Shown: positions 38,149 through 46,491, numbered from the stretch's first letter. The stretch is 64,000 nucleotides of DNA from Oscillospiraceae bacterium (GCA_017416245.1 JAFQCX010000008.1:62001-126000); one strand, 5' to 3'. Numbers and translations: made by a program. The notes: generated by a model from the letters alone, not told the origin.

Positions 38149-38976
38149 TCTGCTGATCTGTTATGGATATATACTAATTTCCCGTTGCCTTTCTCGGGGG
38201 TTACTGCAGCAGCCTTTTGCGTCGTAGCGTCTACGTTTTTTAGCTTTTTATTAGCGTTGTTCTTTTTTAGAAGAAATCACTGCCCGTTTAAAATTTGCTT
38301 TGAACCTGGCACTGCAGGAAGAATTCTTGTTATTGGAATTCCTTCAGGTATGCGCACGCTATCATATACGATGTCGCAAGCATTCACTACCGGTTTTGCC
38401 GCTTCGTTGGGGGAGACAGTAGTAAATGCAAAGGTTTATATTTCGAATATAGTGTTGTATACTTCGTGTATTAGCCTTGCTATGGGTAGCGCAACCGGTA
38501 TACTGGTTGGCCGGTTTCGGGGGAAGGGTTGTATAGACAGTATCCACCAACTGTTTAAGCAAAATCTCAAGATATGTGTGTTGTGCAATCTTGTGCTATC
38601 TGGTTTTGTGGTTGTGTGCTATCGGCAATTGATTGGTTTGTTCACAGAAGATGCTGTAATTATTGGGCTTGCGCTGCCGGTTATGCTTATAGATATTTTG
38701 ATTGAGGCCTCCCGAGGTGTCAATCACGTGGCAGAAAATGCATTAAACGCAAATGGTGATGTTAGAGCAACACTTATTATTTCCGTTATATCCACATGGA
38801 CTTTCAGCGTATTTCTTGCCTATATTCTGGGTATCGTCTGTAAATTAGGACTTGTTGGAATGTGGCTTGGCTTTGCAGCAGACGAGGTATTAAAAGCCAG
38901 CGCCTATTGCCTGCACTGGAAACGTGGCAAGTGGCGGGAAACAACGTTGCTTGCAGATTCGAGAAAATTGGTATAA
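38149..38976 (+). pseudogene. Remnant of a MATE-family transporter (C-terminal half)
   Basis: An open frame of about 275 codons shows several hydrophobic helices, with LPFSGVTAAA and GIPSGMRTLSYTMSQAF as in the middle of MATE efflux proteins (usual length about 450 residues). The first half is missing: the frame opens right after a stop at 38146, with only a TTG (38185) and no ribosome site. I therefore call it a truncated, probably inactive gene. The break lies just past the phosphatase terminator, suggesting a deletion or insertion joined it there. The codon use looks less GC-rich than the neighbours, as does the glycosidase gene after it. Confidence 0.75.
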
Positions 38977-39024
38977 TCAGGTGAGTCCCTTATATGTCAG
39001 ATACTTGCATATCGCGAAAAAGTG

Positions 39025-39052
39025 TTGATATAAAGAAAGCATGTGCTATAAT
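39025..39052 (+). promoter_or_regulatory. Promoter of the GH43-type gene
   Basis: TTGATA (39025-39030), 16-bp spacer, TATAAT (39047-39052), about 30 bases before the start codon. Confidence 0.8.
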
Positions 39053-39082
39053 AGAGACGATCCAATATAGGAGAAGAGGTAT

Positions 39083-40051
39083 ATGATCTATAATCCTATC
39101 ACAAAACGGCTTTCTGCCGACCCGTTTGTTGTATATGATCAAGAAACAGGCTATTACTACTGTACATATACGGCTGCTGACAGTGATGGAGGTTCTGTAC
39201 TAAAAATCTCTCGGGCGCGCAAGGTGCAGGACGCAGCAGACGGTGAGGAAATTGTCCTTTTGCGGGAAGGCGATGGCAAAAATTCTTGCAAGATATGGGC
39301 GCCTGAACTGTATCAGGATCAGGATGGAACGTGGTATGTATACGCCAGCGCCTTTGCTACAAAGGAAATGGATTGGAATACATTAAAAATACTTGTTTTC
39401 AAATCCTGGAACAAGAATCCCTTTGATGGTTTCACTTTTGTAAAAACCTTTGACGAACTTTCCCATGCTTTTGATCCAACGATCTATGCAGCAAAGAATG
39501 GCAAGCTGTATATGTGCTATACGCAAAATATGTATGCTTTTGGCTTTCAACGTTATGAGCAGCGCCTATATATCCGAGAAATGCTCTCGCCAACTGAACT
39601 TGGTGATAAATTTGCAGAAATATCCGCTGCGGAGCTTCCTTTTGAACTTTCGAAGCCAAATGTCAAAATCAACGAAGGCCCGTTTTTTCTGGAGAAAGAT
39701 GAAAAACTTTTTATCGCTTATTCTGCAAATGGATGTGGCAATGAAGATTATTGCCTTGGTTTGCTTGTTTATATGGGGGGCGACCTCTGCGATAAAGGCT
39801 CCTGGAAAAAATACGACACCCCGATTCTTTATAAAGGGGAAAAACTCTTTGGTCCCGGACACGCGTCTTTCTTCAGTTCTCCCGATAAAACAGAGCTGTG
39901 GTGCGCATTTCATGCTTTTGTTGATAACGATAGCACAAAGGTATACAAAGATAGATTCGCCTGTGTTAATAAAGTGGAATTTAACGAGGAAGGCATTCCT
40001 ATGATAGGAGCCGCCAGGGTCAGTGAGATCTGCGCTCCATCTGGCGAGTAA
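39083..40051 (+). CDS. Glycoside hydrolase family 43-type protein
   Basis: A 322-residue five-bladed beta-propeller glycosidase. The catalytic base is the Asp in LSADPFVVYD (Asp13), the pKa-setting Asp in AFDPTIY (Asp131) and the acid Glu in INEGPFFL (Glu198). IWAPELY is another GH43 signature. Such enzymes remove arabinose or xylose from plant glycans. There is no signal peptide, so it is probably cytoplasmic and acts on imported oligosaccharides. GAGAAGAGGT precedes the ATG. The A/T-richer composition, together with the decayed MATE gene beside it, suggests a recently acquired or rearranged segment. Confidence 0.9.
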   Translation: MIYNPITKRLSADPFVVYDQETGYYYCTYTAADSDGGSVLKISRARKVQDAADGEEIVLLREGDGKNSCKIWAPELYQDQDGTWYVYASAFATKEMDWNTLKILVFKSWNKNPFDGFTFVKTFDELSHAFDPTIYAAKNGKLYMCYTQNMYAFGFQRYEQRLYIREMLSPTELGDKFAEISAAELPFELSKPNVKINEGPFFLEKDEKLFIAYSANGCGNEDYCLGLLVYMGGDLCDKGSWKKYDTPILYKGEKLFGPGHASFFSSPDKTELWCAFHAFVDNDSTKVYKDRFACVNKVEFNEEGIPMIGAARVSEICAPSGE

Positions 40052-40055
40052 CAAT

Positions 40056-40088
40056 AAAGGACGGACAGTAGAAACTGTCCGTCCTTTT
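40056..40088. terminator. Bidirectional terminator between convergent genes
   Basis: Hairpin AAAGGACGGACAGT/ACTGTCCGTCCTTT with loop AGAA and a T run on the plus strand, A run on the other side. It separates the GH43 gene from the minus-strand ligase gene. Confidence 0.9.
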
Positions 40089-40108
40089 AATTGGATATGA
40101 GCAATATA

Positions 40109-41305
40109 TTAGTCAGTTGTGTAGTTATCGAAATAACCTTGGATATAAATGATGGGTGTGCCCTTGTCGCCGGAGCCGGAGGTCAGATCACACAGAGAAC
40201 CGATCAGGTCAGTGAGTCGGCGGGGGGTTGTGCCCTGGGCGGCCATATTGCCCACCAAACTGGAGCCATCCTTCTGCAGGATCTTATCCTTGATGGCGTC
40301 ACGCAGAGCCTCGCCGGAGAGGTTGGCAAAATCGTTATCTGCCAAATACTTCAGCTTTAGTTCGTTAGGCGTACCCTCCAAGCCTGCGGTGTAAGCAGGG
40401 GAGACCACAGGGTCAGCCAGCTCCCAAATCTTGCCAACAGGGTCTTTGAAAGCGCCGTCACCGTAAACCATAACTTCCATACACTTGCCAGTGGCATCCA
40501 AAAGACGCTTCTGAATGTCCTCTACCAGATCCTGACAGTCGCGGGGGAAGAGCTTAATGGTATCCTCTGTGGACTTGTTGGAGCCCAGCAGGCCGTAGCG
40601 CGCATTGTAGCCGCTGCCGTCAACGGGGGCAGTCATGATCTCGTCCATACCGAAAACACGCTCTGCGCCGGCAGCCTTCAGCAGGCGCTTGGTGCGGGCG
40701 CGGGTGTGGATGTCACAATTGAGAACGTTTTTGGTGTAATTCAAGACCGCGCGGGGATCATTGGCGAAGATGATCTCAGCCTCAGCGCCGCACTCCTGGA
40801 TCAAAGACTTGTAGTATTCCACATAGTCCACACCGGTGAAGGGATGCTTTACATAGCCAAACAGCTGCCGATACTTCTCCTCGGTCAACACATCCTTGTA
40901 GGGATCCACATTGTTTGCATCCATCATTTCCCAGTCAATAAGGTGGTTACCCACTTCATCAGCGGGATAGCTGAGCATCAGAACGACCTTCTTACAGCCC
41001 TTTGCAATGCCACGCAGGCAAATGGAAAAACGGTTGCGGCTGAGAATGGGGAAGATAACACCTACAGTGTCACCGCCAAACTTTGCACGAATATCAGCAG
41101 CGATGTTTTCTACGGTGCAGTAGTTACCCTGCGCACGGGCAACGATGGACTCGGTCATTGCTACGATATCCCGGTCGTGGGGGGTCAGGCCATCTTCTTT
41201 GATAGCTGATAGAATTGAACCGGTAATGATTTCTGCCAGGTTATCACCCTGACGGATAATAGGGGCGCGAACACCCATAGAAACAGTACCTAACATCCGG
41301 CTCAT
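40109..41305 (-). CDS. CofE-like coenzyme F420-0:L-glutamate ligase family protein
   Basis: A 398-residue protein resembling the F420-0:gamma-glutamyl ligase family (COG1478) found in many Firmicutes that do not make F420. It begins MSRMLGTVSMGVRAPIIRQGDN, has LTPHDRDIVAMTESIVARAQGNY (quoted as DRDIVAMTESIVARAQG), and the conserved metal/GTP region with GSNKSTED. CofE links glutamate to a cofactor through a gamma peptide bond. No other F420 genes are visible, so another acceptor is likely, perhaps a folate or an unknown metabolite. It has its own promoter. Exact function unknown. Confidence 0.75.
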   Translation of the reverse strand: MSRMLGTVSMGVRAPIIRQGDNLAEIITGSILSAIKEDGLTPHDRDIVAMTESIVARAQGNYCTVENIAADIRAKFGGDTVGVIFPILSRNRFSICLRGIAKGCKKVVLMLSYPADEVGNHLIDWEMMDANNVDPYKDVLTEEKYRQLFGYVKHPFTGVDYVEYYKSLIQECGAEAEIIFANDPRAVLNYTKNVLNCDIHTRARTKRLLKAAGAERVFGMDEIMTAPVDGSGYNARYGLLGSNKSTEDTIKLFPRDCQDLVEDIQKRLLDATGKCMEVMVYGDGAFKDPVGKIWELADPVVSPAYTAGLEGTPNELKLKYLADNDFANLSGEALRDAIKDKILQKDGSSLVGNMAAQGTTPRRLTDLIGSLCDLTSGSGDKGTPIIYIQGYFDNYTTD

Positions 41306-41373
41306 AATAACACTTCCAATCCGATTGTATCAATCAAAAAATTCGCAAAAGGGAAAAGCTCTTTTACCTGCCT

Positions 41374-41402
41374 ATTATAATACATAATGGTGCATTTGTA
41401 AA
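41374..41402 (-). promoter_or_regulatory. Promoter of the CofE-like gene
   Basis: Minus strand: TTTACA (41402-41397), 17-bp spacer, TATAAT (41379-41374), about 70 bases before the start. Confidence 0.75.
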
Positions 41403-41430
41403 ACAAAAAATGCAGGGAAACGCAATTTTT

Positions 41431-42234
41431 TTACAAAAGCTTGCCCACAATGTACCACAGTACGACCAGCAGAATAATCAGCGGGATATATGCGGCCAGT
41501 GCGGCAGATGCAATAGAGATTGCAAATACGCCCATTTCCTGCAATATCAGTACCAATCCGGCCAGAATACCGGTAGTAAGGATCGCCTTTGTTACCTGCT
41601 TTCCCACAACGTTTGCAAAGAAGAAGGTGTACAGGGCAGCAATCAAGGGATTGACGGTAGTAAGAACAAGACCTACCAGGAATTTAAGGGCGCCGGTCAG
41701 CAGCATGAGCACCAAAATGCCAAGAAGGATCACAGGCGCATAGGTAACAAGTCCTTCGGGCAGATAGGATGTGAGCAAGCCGGTGACCACTAAATGCAGC
41801 ACCAAAGCTATTATAACACCCAGGCAACGGAAAAATACCCAGCTGAGAATATGCTTGCCTGTAGGCAGCCAGCCGTCAGCCAAATTCATGAGGAACGACA
41901 GAATGATCATACTGAGTACTTGGGTGCAAACGACAGTGTAGTCTGCCTGGAAATTAAACAGTACCATAGTGTCATTTTCGATAGTGACAAAGGGCAGGGG
42001 AGCGATAAATTTCTGGAATTCATCCCCGGCGCCGCCCAGCAAAATGGTAACAACGTAGATGAACAGAATGCCGATGACAGAAGATACTGCCAAGATCAGC
42101 GCAGAACGCTTGCCAAAGACAAACCGGCCTACAATGGCCAGCGCCAACAGCGCAGCGATCAGCATACCGATGGACTTCAGAAACACACCGATGTCCAAAT
42201 TTAAGCTTGCAAAGTAGTTAACAATAGATTCCAT
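41431..42234 (-). CDS. Integral membrane protein of unknown function
   Basis: A 267-residue, very hydrophobic protein with seven to eight predicted helices, among them LIAALLALAIVGRFVFG, VIGILFIYVVTILLGG and SIASAALAAYIPLIILLVV. No charged transport motif or known family signature was recognised. CTAGGAGGTTC-like Shine-Dalgarno (AGGAGG) precedes the ATG. It follows the rplL terminator and lies upstream of the CofE-like gene, which has its own promoter. Its own promoter was not evident, so it may be read through from the ribosomal protein genes. Confidence 0.7.
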   Translation of the reverse strand: MESIVNYFASLNLDIGVFLKSIGMLIAALLALAIVGRFVFGKRSALILAVSSVIGILFIYVVTILLGGAGDEFQKFIAPLPFVTIENDTMVLFNFQADYTVVCTQVLSMIILSFLMNLADGWLPTGKHILSWVFFRCLGVIIALVLHLVVTGLLTSYLPEGLVTYAPVILLGILVLMLLTGALKFLVGLVLTTVNPLIAALYTFFFANVVGKQVTKAILTTGILAGLVLILQEMGVFAISIASAALAAYIPLIILLVVLWYIVGKLL

Positions 42235-42252
42235 AAGAACCTCCTAAAATGC

Positions 42253-42283
42253 AAACAGCCGCCAGTAAAACCGGCGGCTGTTT
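42253..42283 (-). terminator. Terminator after rplL
   Basis: Hairpin AAACAGCCGCC/GGCGGCTGTTT with a 9-base loop, between rplL and the membrane-protein gene. The minus-strand T run is short (GTTTGCATTTT), so some read-through is likely. Confidence 0.75.
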
Positions 42284-42306
42284 TTTCTGTGTAAATGAAG
42301 TAGATC

Positions 42307-42684
42307 TTACTTCATCTCTGCCTCGGCGCCAGCTTCCTTCAGCTTTGCAACCATCTGCTCTGCATCTTCCTTGGAAACAGCTTCCTTCAGAGTCTTGGGG
42401 CAGTTGTCAACCAGGTCCTTAGCGTCCTTCAGACCCAGACCGGTGATCTCACGAACAACCTTGATGACGTTCAGCTTGGAAGCGCCAGCGTCCTTCAGAA
42501 CAACGTCAAACTCGGTCTTCTCTTCTGCAGCCTCAGCAGCGCCGCCAGCAGCGGGAGCAGCAACAGCAGCAGCAGCGGCGGAAACGCCGAAAACTTCCTC
42601 CAGGGTGTGTACCAGCTCGGACAGCTCCAGAACGGTCAGACCCTTAACTTCCTCTACGAGAGCAGTGACTTTTTCACTAGCCAT
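42307..42684 (-). CDS. rplL: 50S ribosomal protein L7/L12
   Basis: A 125-residue stalk protein that recruits GTPase factors to the ribosome. The N-terminal dimerisation helix, the Ala/Gly-rich hinge ([18 protein letters not shown]) and the compact C-terminal domain ending [18 protein letters not shown] are complete. AGGAGGATATTACA precedes the ATG. In most bacteria rpoB and rpoC follow; here a terminator and an unrelated membrane-protein gene do. Confidence 0.97.
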   Translation of the reverse strand: MASEKVTALVEEVKGLTVLELSELVHTLEEVFGVSAAAAAVAAPAAGGAAEAAEEKTEFDVVLKDAGASKLNVIKVVREITGLGLKDAKDLVDNCPKTLKEAVSKEDAEQMVAKLKEAGAEAEMK

Positions 42685-42748
42685 TGTAATATCCTCCTAA
42701 ATGTTAATGTGTTGTAGATTTTGTGTGTTTACGAATGAGATTTGCTGA

Positions 42749-43261
42749 TTACTCAGCAGCAGCGCCGCCTTCCTTCTGGATACGAACCTGATCCAGTACG
42801 AAAGCCAGGCTGGAGATAGGTGCCAGGAAGGTACCAAGCACGGATGCGACCAGAGCGTTCTTGCTGGGCAGTTCGCCGAAACCATTGAGCTGGTCTACGG
42901 ACAGAACGCTTCCTTCAACAACGCCGCCCTTGATGGTCAGGGGGAGCTTGTTCTTCTTAGCGTACTCGCATACGATACGAGCGGGAGCGATGGGATCGCC
43001 GGTGGTGCTGGCCATAGCGGTAGTGCCGTTGAGAACCTCATCGAAGTCGTAGCCATTTTCCTTGGCAGCGAAACGGGTCAGAGTGTTCTTAACAACGGAG
43101 TACTCGACACCTGCATCACGGAACTGCTTACGCAGAGCGGCGTCCTGAGCAACAGTGATACCCTTGTAGTCGACGAAAACCACGGAAGTAGCTTCCTTGA
43201 TCTTAGCGGACAGGGCTTCAACAACTGCCTTTTTGCTCTCAAGAACCTTTGCGTTGGGCAT
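42749..43261 (-). CDS. rplJ: 50S ribosomal protein L10
   Basis: A 170-residue protein that anchors the L7/L12 stalk to the ribosome. It opens MPNAKVLESKKAVVEAL and includes VFVDYKGITVAQDAALR and YSVVKNTLTRFA. ATG 43261 is chosen because GGAGGTGAAACAC precedes it; in-frame codons upstream lie in the L10 leader. The leader and promoter directly upstream fit the known autogenous control of rplJL by L10(L12)4. Confidence 0.97.
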   Translation of the reverse strand: MPNAKVLESKKAVVEALSAKIKEATSVVFVDYKGITVAQDAALRKQFRDAGVEYSVVKNTLTRFAAKENGYDFDEVLNGTTAMASTTGDPIAPARIVCEYAKKNKLPLTIKGGVVEGSVLSVDQLNGFGELPSKNALVASVLGTFLAPISSLAFVLDQVRIQKEGGAAAE

Positions 43262-43280
43262 GTGTTTCACCTCCGAAACT

Positions 43281-43388
43281 AAAAAAGTGTCTTCCTGCCA
43301 GAAGACAGAAAGACACGCAAACAATCATAAATAATTGGCGCACCTCGGTAGGATTTACGTCTTGCGACACCTACTGTCTTTGGCAACA
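43281..43388 (-). ncRNA. Ribosomal protein L10 leader
   Basis: The leader transcribed toward rplJ has the conserved L10-leader core: GCCAAAGACAGTAGGTG, then TAAATCCTACCGAGGTGC (plus-strand 43335-43387). L10 in complex with L12 binds such a kink-turn-containing RNA. Just before the rplJ ribosome site lies an attenuator-like hairpin (arms GTGTCTT and AAGACAC, plus-strand 43287-43316) with a T6 run on the minus strand, overlapping an alternative shorter hairpin. This suggests control by termination. Confidence 0.87.
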
Positions 43389-43393
43389 GTCGA

Positions 43394-43422
43394 ATTTTAC
43401 CATATAGCAACCGAAATGTCAA
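43394..43422 (-). promoter_or_regulatory. rplJL promoter
   Basis: Minus strand: TTGACA (43422-43417), 17-bp spacer, TAAAAT (43399-43394). The start point would fall at the 5' end of the L10 leader. Confidence 0.88.
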
Positions 43423-43453
43423 GCTAAATTTCAGATAAAATCCAATAATTATG

Positions 43454-43481
43454 TTGATTTTTTTGGTTTTTATGGTATAAT
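43454..43481 (+). promoter_or_regulatory. Promoter of the structured leader and small lipoprotein gene
   Basis: TTGATT (43454-43459), 16-bp spacer, TATAAT (43476-43481). The predicted start falls at the first base of the long hairpin described next. It diverges from the rplJL promoter. Confidence 0.8.
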
Positions 43482-43487
43482 CTTATT

Positions 43488-43690
43488 GCCAAACAAACTT
43501 AATATGCAGTAGTACAGATACTTTTTCTATTTTATAGGGATAGTATACGCTTTTTCGCACACGCTGATATTGGATAAAATGCAACTCCAATTATATGTGT
43601 GCGGAAGTGTATCTGTGCTGTATAAGTTTGTTTGGCGACAATCGGGGTTGCGTTTTTCGTGCGGCAGCTTCGGTTGTCGCACTTTTTATT
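43488..43690 (+). ncRNA. Candidate structured leader RNA (long hairpin plus terminator)
   Basis: Starting right after the promoter, the RNA can form a long bulged helix: GCCAAACAAACTTA (43488-43501) with its complement at 43623-43636, TGCAG with CTGTA, TACAGATAC (43513-43521) with GTATCTGTG (43609-43617), and CGCACAC (43556-43562) with GTGTGCG (43597-43603). A second hairpin follows at once (GCGACAATCG 43635-43644 with CGGTTGTCGC 43671-43680) and ends in CTTTTTATTTT, like a terminator. Eight bases later comes the ribosome site of a small lipoprotein gene. Domain plus terminator resembles a riboswitch, but I do not recognise the class. A palindromic mobile element is the alternative. Confidence 0.6.
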
Positions 43691-43704
43691 TTATGGAGGT
43701 AAAA

Positions 43705-43929
43705 ATGAAGAAATTACTCGCATTATTATTGGTGGTATTTATGCTGGTATCCATGGTTGCATGTGGGTATCAAGGGCAGAACGTTACGCCAACGCAAACA
43801 GAGAAAACAGAAGGCAGTACATATACAAGCCAAAGTACAGAGCCTACAAGGTCAGAAGGCTCGCTGCGTGATGGAACACAAAAGAGCAAACCTGCATATT
43901 TTAAATTCTTTGAATTTATGATCAAGTAA
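43705..43929 (+). CDS. Small lipoprotein of unknown function
   Basis: A 74-residue protein. Residues 1-20 are a lipoprotein signal peptide (lipobox MVAC, Cys20) very like that of the solute-binding protein at the start of the window. The rest is a Thr/Ser/Glu-rich tether ending in a short basic-aromatic tail PAYFKFFEFMIK. There is no room for a globular domain. ATG 43705 follows ATGGAGGTAAAA. It could be a true tethered peptide, perhaps in signalling, or the remnant of a larger lipoprotein gene. It sits behind the structured leader and before a shared terminator. Confidence 0.65.
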   Translation: MKKLLALLLVVFMLVSMVACGYQGQNVTPTQTEKTEGSTYTSQSTEPTRSEGSLRDGTQKSKPAYFKFFEFMIK

Positions 43930-43952
43930 GAGCGTTCATAATTGTACAAATG

Positions 43953-43988
43953 CCAAAACCCCGAAAGGCTTAGCCTTTCGGGGTTTTT
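43953..43988. terminator. Bidirectional terminator
   Basis: Hairpin AAAACCCCGAAAGGC/CCTTTCGGGGTTTTT with loop TTAG, between the plus-strand lipoprotein gene and the minus-strand rplA. Confidence 0.92.
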
Positions 43989-43996
43989 CTAGCAAA

Positions 43997-44692
43997 TTAG
44001 TTGCCATACTTGGAAGTGTTGACCTTTACGCCGGGGCCCATAGTGGAAACCACGGTGCAGGACTTCACATACTGACCCTTAGCTGCAGCGGGCTTAGCCT
44101 TCATAACAGCGGTCATCAGGGTGTCCATATTCTCGGTCAGCTTCTCAGCGCCGAAGGAAACCTTACCGATGGGGCAGTGAATGATGTTGGTCTTGTCCAG
44201 ACGGTACTCGACCTTACCGGCCTTGATCTCCTGAACAGCAGCAGCAACGTTAGGAGTCACGGTGCCAGCCTTGGGGGAGGGCATCAAACCCTTGGGGCCC
44301 AAAACCTTACCCAGACGGCCAACCACACCCATCATATCGGGAGTAGCAACAACAACGTCGAAGTCAAACCAGTTTTCCTTGGTGATTTTCTCAACCAGCT
44401 CCATGCCGCCAACATAGTCAGCGCCGGCTGCCTGAGCTTCGTCTACCTTAGCGTCCTTAGCAAAAACCAGAACGCGAGCGGTCTTGCCGGTACCGTTGGG
44501 CAGAACAACTGCGCCACGAACCTGCTGATCAGCGTGACGGGAGTCAACGCCTAACTTGATGTGCAGTTCAACGGTCTCGTCGAACTTTGCGGAAGCACCC
44601 TTTACAACAAACTCCAGGGCTTCGGTGGGGTCATACTGAACGGAGCGGTCAAATAACTTGGCACTCTCCTTATATTTTTTACCTCTAAACAC
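43997..44692 (-). CDS. rplA: 50S ribosomal protein L1
   Basis: A 231-residue protein of the L1 stalk, which guides the E-site t[39 protein letters not shown] and [16 protein letters not shown] are conserved (each quoted within one motif). The start codon is GTG at 44692, with AAGGAGGATAT upstream. A small hairpin with arms CCGAGC/GCTCGG lies in the rplK-rplA gap (44743-44763), where L1 feedback control is known in other bacteria. Confidence 0.96.
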   Translation of the reverse strand: MFRGKKYKESAKLFDRSVQYDPTEALEFVVKGASAKFDETVELHIKLGVDSRHADQQVRGAVVLPNGTGKTARVLVFAKDAKVDEAQAAGADYVGGMELVEKITKENWFDFDVVVATPDMMGVVGRLGKVLGPKGLMPSPKAGTVTPNVAAAVQEIKAGKVEYRLDKTNIIHCPIGKVSFGAEKLTENMDTLMTAVMKAKPAAAKGQYVKSCTVVSTMGPGVKVNTSKYGN

Positions 44693-44773
44693 TTTAATAT
44701 ATCCTCCTTATAGTGGTGATGCGGAAAAATCCTCCCACATTACCGAGCCAAATATTTGCTCGGACAGTTAAAA

Positions 44774-45199
44774 TCAATCAACAACGGTAACGCCCATGCT
44801 GCGGCAAGTGCCGGCAACCTGGCTCTCAACAGCCTCTTGAGTAGCGCCTTCCAGATCCTGCATCTTGGTCTTAGCGATCTCAGCGATCTGAGCGCGGGTG
44901 ATGGTGCCGACCTTGTTCTTGTTGGGAACGCCGGAGCCCTTCTCCAGACCGATTGCCTTCAAAATCAGCAGGGGAGTCGGAGGGGTTTTGGTGATAAAGG
45001 TGAAGCTGCGGTCTGCGTAAACAGTAATAACAACAGGAATCTTATAGCCCTCCATAGACTGGGTACGGGCGTTGAAGTCCTTGATGAAAGCAGCGATGTT
45101 AACACCGTGCTGACCCAAAGCGGGACCAACAGGGGGGGATGCGGTAGCCTTAGCGGCAGGGATTTGTAGCTTGATAATGCCAGTAACTTTCTGTGCCAT
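44774..45199 (-). CDS. rplK: 50S ribosomal protein L11
   Basis: A 141-residue protein of the factor-binding centre. It opens [20 protein letters not shown], then [17 protein letters not shown], and ends [12 protein letters not shown]. Start ATG 45199 has AGGAGGTGCTT upstream; three in-frame codons before it can be ignored. A 100-base gap with a short hairpin separates it from nusG upstream. Confidence 0.97.
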   Translation of the reverse strand: MAQKVTGIIKLQIPAAKATASPPVGPALGQHGVNIAAFIKDFNARTQSMEGYKIPVVITVYADRSFTFITKTPPTPLLILKAIGLEKGSGVPNKNKVGTITRAQIAEIAKTKMQDLEGATQEAVESQVAGTCRSMGVTVVD

Positions 45200-45301
45200 G
45201 ATAAGCACCTCCTGAATAAAATGTGGTAATATGCGACCATTCGCATTTTTGTCGGGGTTTTGCCCCTCCCACGTTCCAACCGAATCAATCGGTTCGATGC
45301 G

Positions 45302-45832
45302 TTATTGGGATATTAACTCAATCTGGTCGAGCTCGAACTCGACAGGAGTTTCCCGGCCAAACATAGAAACAATTACGCTGACCGAATTTTTTTCGACCTC
45401 CATGCTTTCCACCACGCCGGTGAAGGAGCTCAAGGGACCGTCGAGAATCTTTACTGTGTCGCCAACAGCATAGTTGACAACGATTTCCTTCTTCTCAACA
45501 CCCATCTCGTAGACCTCATCGTCGGACAGGGGGAAGGGGTCGTTTCCGGATGCACCTACGAAGCCGGCAACGCCACGCACATTGCGGATGACATGCCATG
45601 TATCATCGGAATAAACCATCTTTACAAACACATAACCGGGATAAAGCTTCCGGTCATAGGTTTTGCTGACACCTGCATCGGTGATCTCGGTTACGGTTTC
45701 CTGGGGGATCGCAACGGTGATGATCTGATCCTGCAGCTGACGGCTCTGAACGGTTTTCTCGATGGTAGCCTTTACGGTGTTTTCATAGCCGGAATAGGTA
45801 TGGACAACATACCATTTTGCAGCTTCTGCCAT
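45302..45832 (-). CDS. nusG: Transcription termination/antitermination factor NusG
   Basis: A 176-residue protein that binds RNA polymerase and links it to Rho or ribosomes. The NGN domain opens AKWYVVHTYSGYENTVKATIE (quoted as WYVVHTYSGYE), followed by PGYVFVKM and RNVRGVAGFVG. The KOW domain is VGDTVKILDGPLSSFTGVV. It lies 11 bases after secE. Confidence 0.97.
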   Translation of the reverse strand: MAEAAKWYVVHTYSGYENTVKATIEKTVQSRQLQDQIITVAIPQETVTEITDAGVSKTYDRKLYPGYVFVKMVYSDDTWHVIRNVRGVAGFVGASGNDPFPLSDDEVYEMGVEKKEIVVNYAVGDTVKILDGPLSSFTGVVESMEVEKNSVSVIVSMFGRETPVEFELDQIELISQ

Positions 45833-45843
45833 AGCTTATCTCC

Positions 45844-46092
45844 TTAGTGATCATGGAGGACATTGTGAACAGCCTGAATCAAGGCATCAATGCCAAAGCG
45901 GGCAACAAAGTCGAACACCCAGATAAATACGCCCACAACCAGGACGCATACAATAACGATCAAGGTGTTCTTAAGAACTTGCTTAGGGGTAGACCAAACG
46001 ACCTTCTTCAGTTCGCTGCGGAGCTCACGGAAGTATCTGCAAATGGCACCCCAGGCTCTTACGAACCAGTTTTGCTTTTTACCTTCTGCCAT
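45844..46092 (-). CDS. secE: Preprotein translocase subunit SecE
   Basis: An 82-residue protein with the single C-terminal transmembrane helix typical of Gram-positive SecE. The amphipathic RELRSELKKVVWSTPKQV motif precedes LIVIVCVLVVGVFIWVFD. It clamps SecY in the Sec channel. AGGAGGC-like site (GGAGGCTGCGAA) precedes the ATG. It follows rpmG after about a dozen bases. Confidence 0.95.
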   Translation of the reverse strand: MAEGKKQNWFVRAWGAICRYFRELRSELKKVVWSTPKQVLKNTLIVIVCVLVVGVFIWVFDFVARFGIDALIQAVHNVLHDH

Positions 46093-46104
46093 TTCGCAGC
46101 CTCC

Positions 46105-46254
46105 TTACTTGGTCTCGTTGTGAATGGTATGCTTCTTGCAGAATCTGCAATACTTCTTCATTTCGAGACGGTCGGGGTCATTCTTCTTGTTTTTCATGGT
46201 GTTGTAGTTTCTTTGCTTGCACTCGGAGCATCTCAAAGTGACTTTAACGCGCAT
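46105..46254 (-). CDS. rpmG: 50S ribosomal protein L33
   Basis: A 49-residue ribosomal protein, too short to be obvious in a normal gene scan. The translation begins [17 protein letters not shown] and ends [17 protein letters not shown]. The four Cys (CSEC, CRFC) mark the zinc-binding (C+) form. AGGAGGTGCCGTT precedes the ATG. It heads the rpmG-secE-nusG run. Confidence 0.95.
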   Translation of the reverse strand: MRVKVTLRCSECKQRNYNTMKNKKNDPDRLEMKKYCRFCKKHTIHNETK

Positions 46255-46289
46255 AACGGCACCTCCTTAAAAATTGCCTCCCTGTATCA

Positions 46290-46375
46290 CTCCGGCTAGA
46301 TAAGATTTAGAAAGTGGCCAACTACAAATTGCCACCCCGGAGCTGAAAATGGGCACACAAAATTAGCCCGTTTTC
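46290..46375 (-). promoter_or_regulatory. Hairpin-rich leader of rpmG-secE-nusG
   Basis: Two hairpins lie between the promoter and rpmG: GAAAA(T)GGGC/GCCC(G)TTTTC (46345-46375), and a nested CTCCGG...GTGGC/GCCAC...CCGGAG helix (46290-46342). Neither has a T run. Possibly a ribosomal-protein or stringent-control leader; identity unknown. Confidence 0.45.
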
Positions 46376-46387
46376 ACAGGTAGAACC

Positions 46388-46416
46388 ATTCTAACACAGC
46401 CGATGTGTGAAGTCAA
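46388..46416 (-). promoter_or_regulatory. Promoter of rpmG-secE-nusG
   Basis: Minus strand: TTGACT (46416-46411), 17-bp spacer, TAGAAT (46393-46388). Confidence 0.85.
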
Positions 46417-46491
46417 CAATTTTTTTCTTTATTTTTCAGGGATTTTGCTATATAATGGGTGAAAATACAAAAGCGAAGGAGCCGGAACAAT

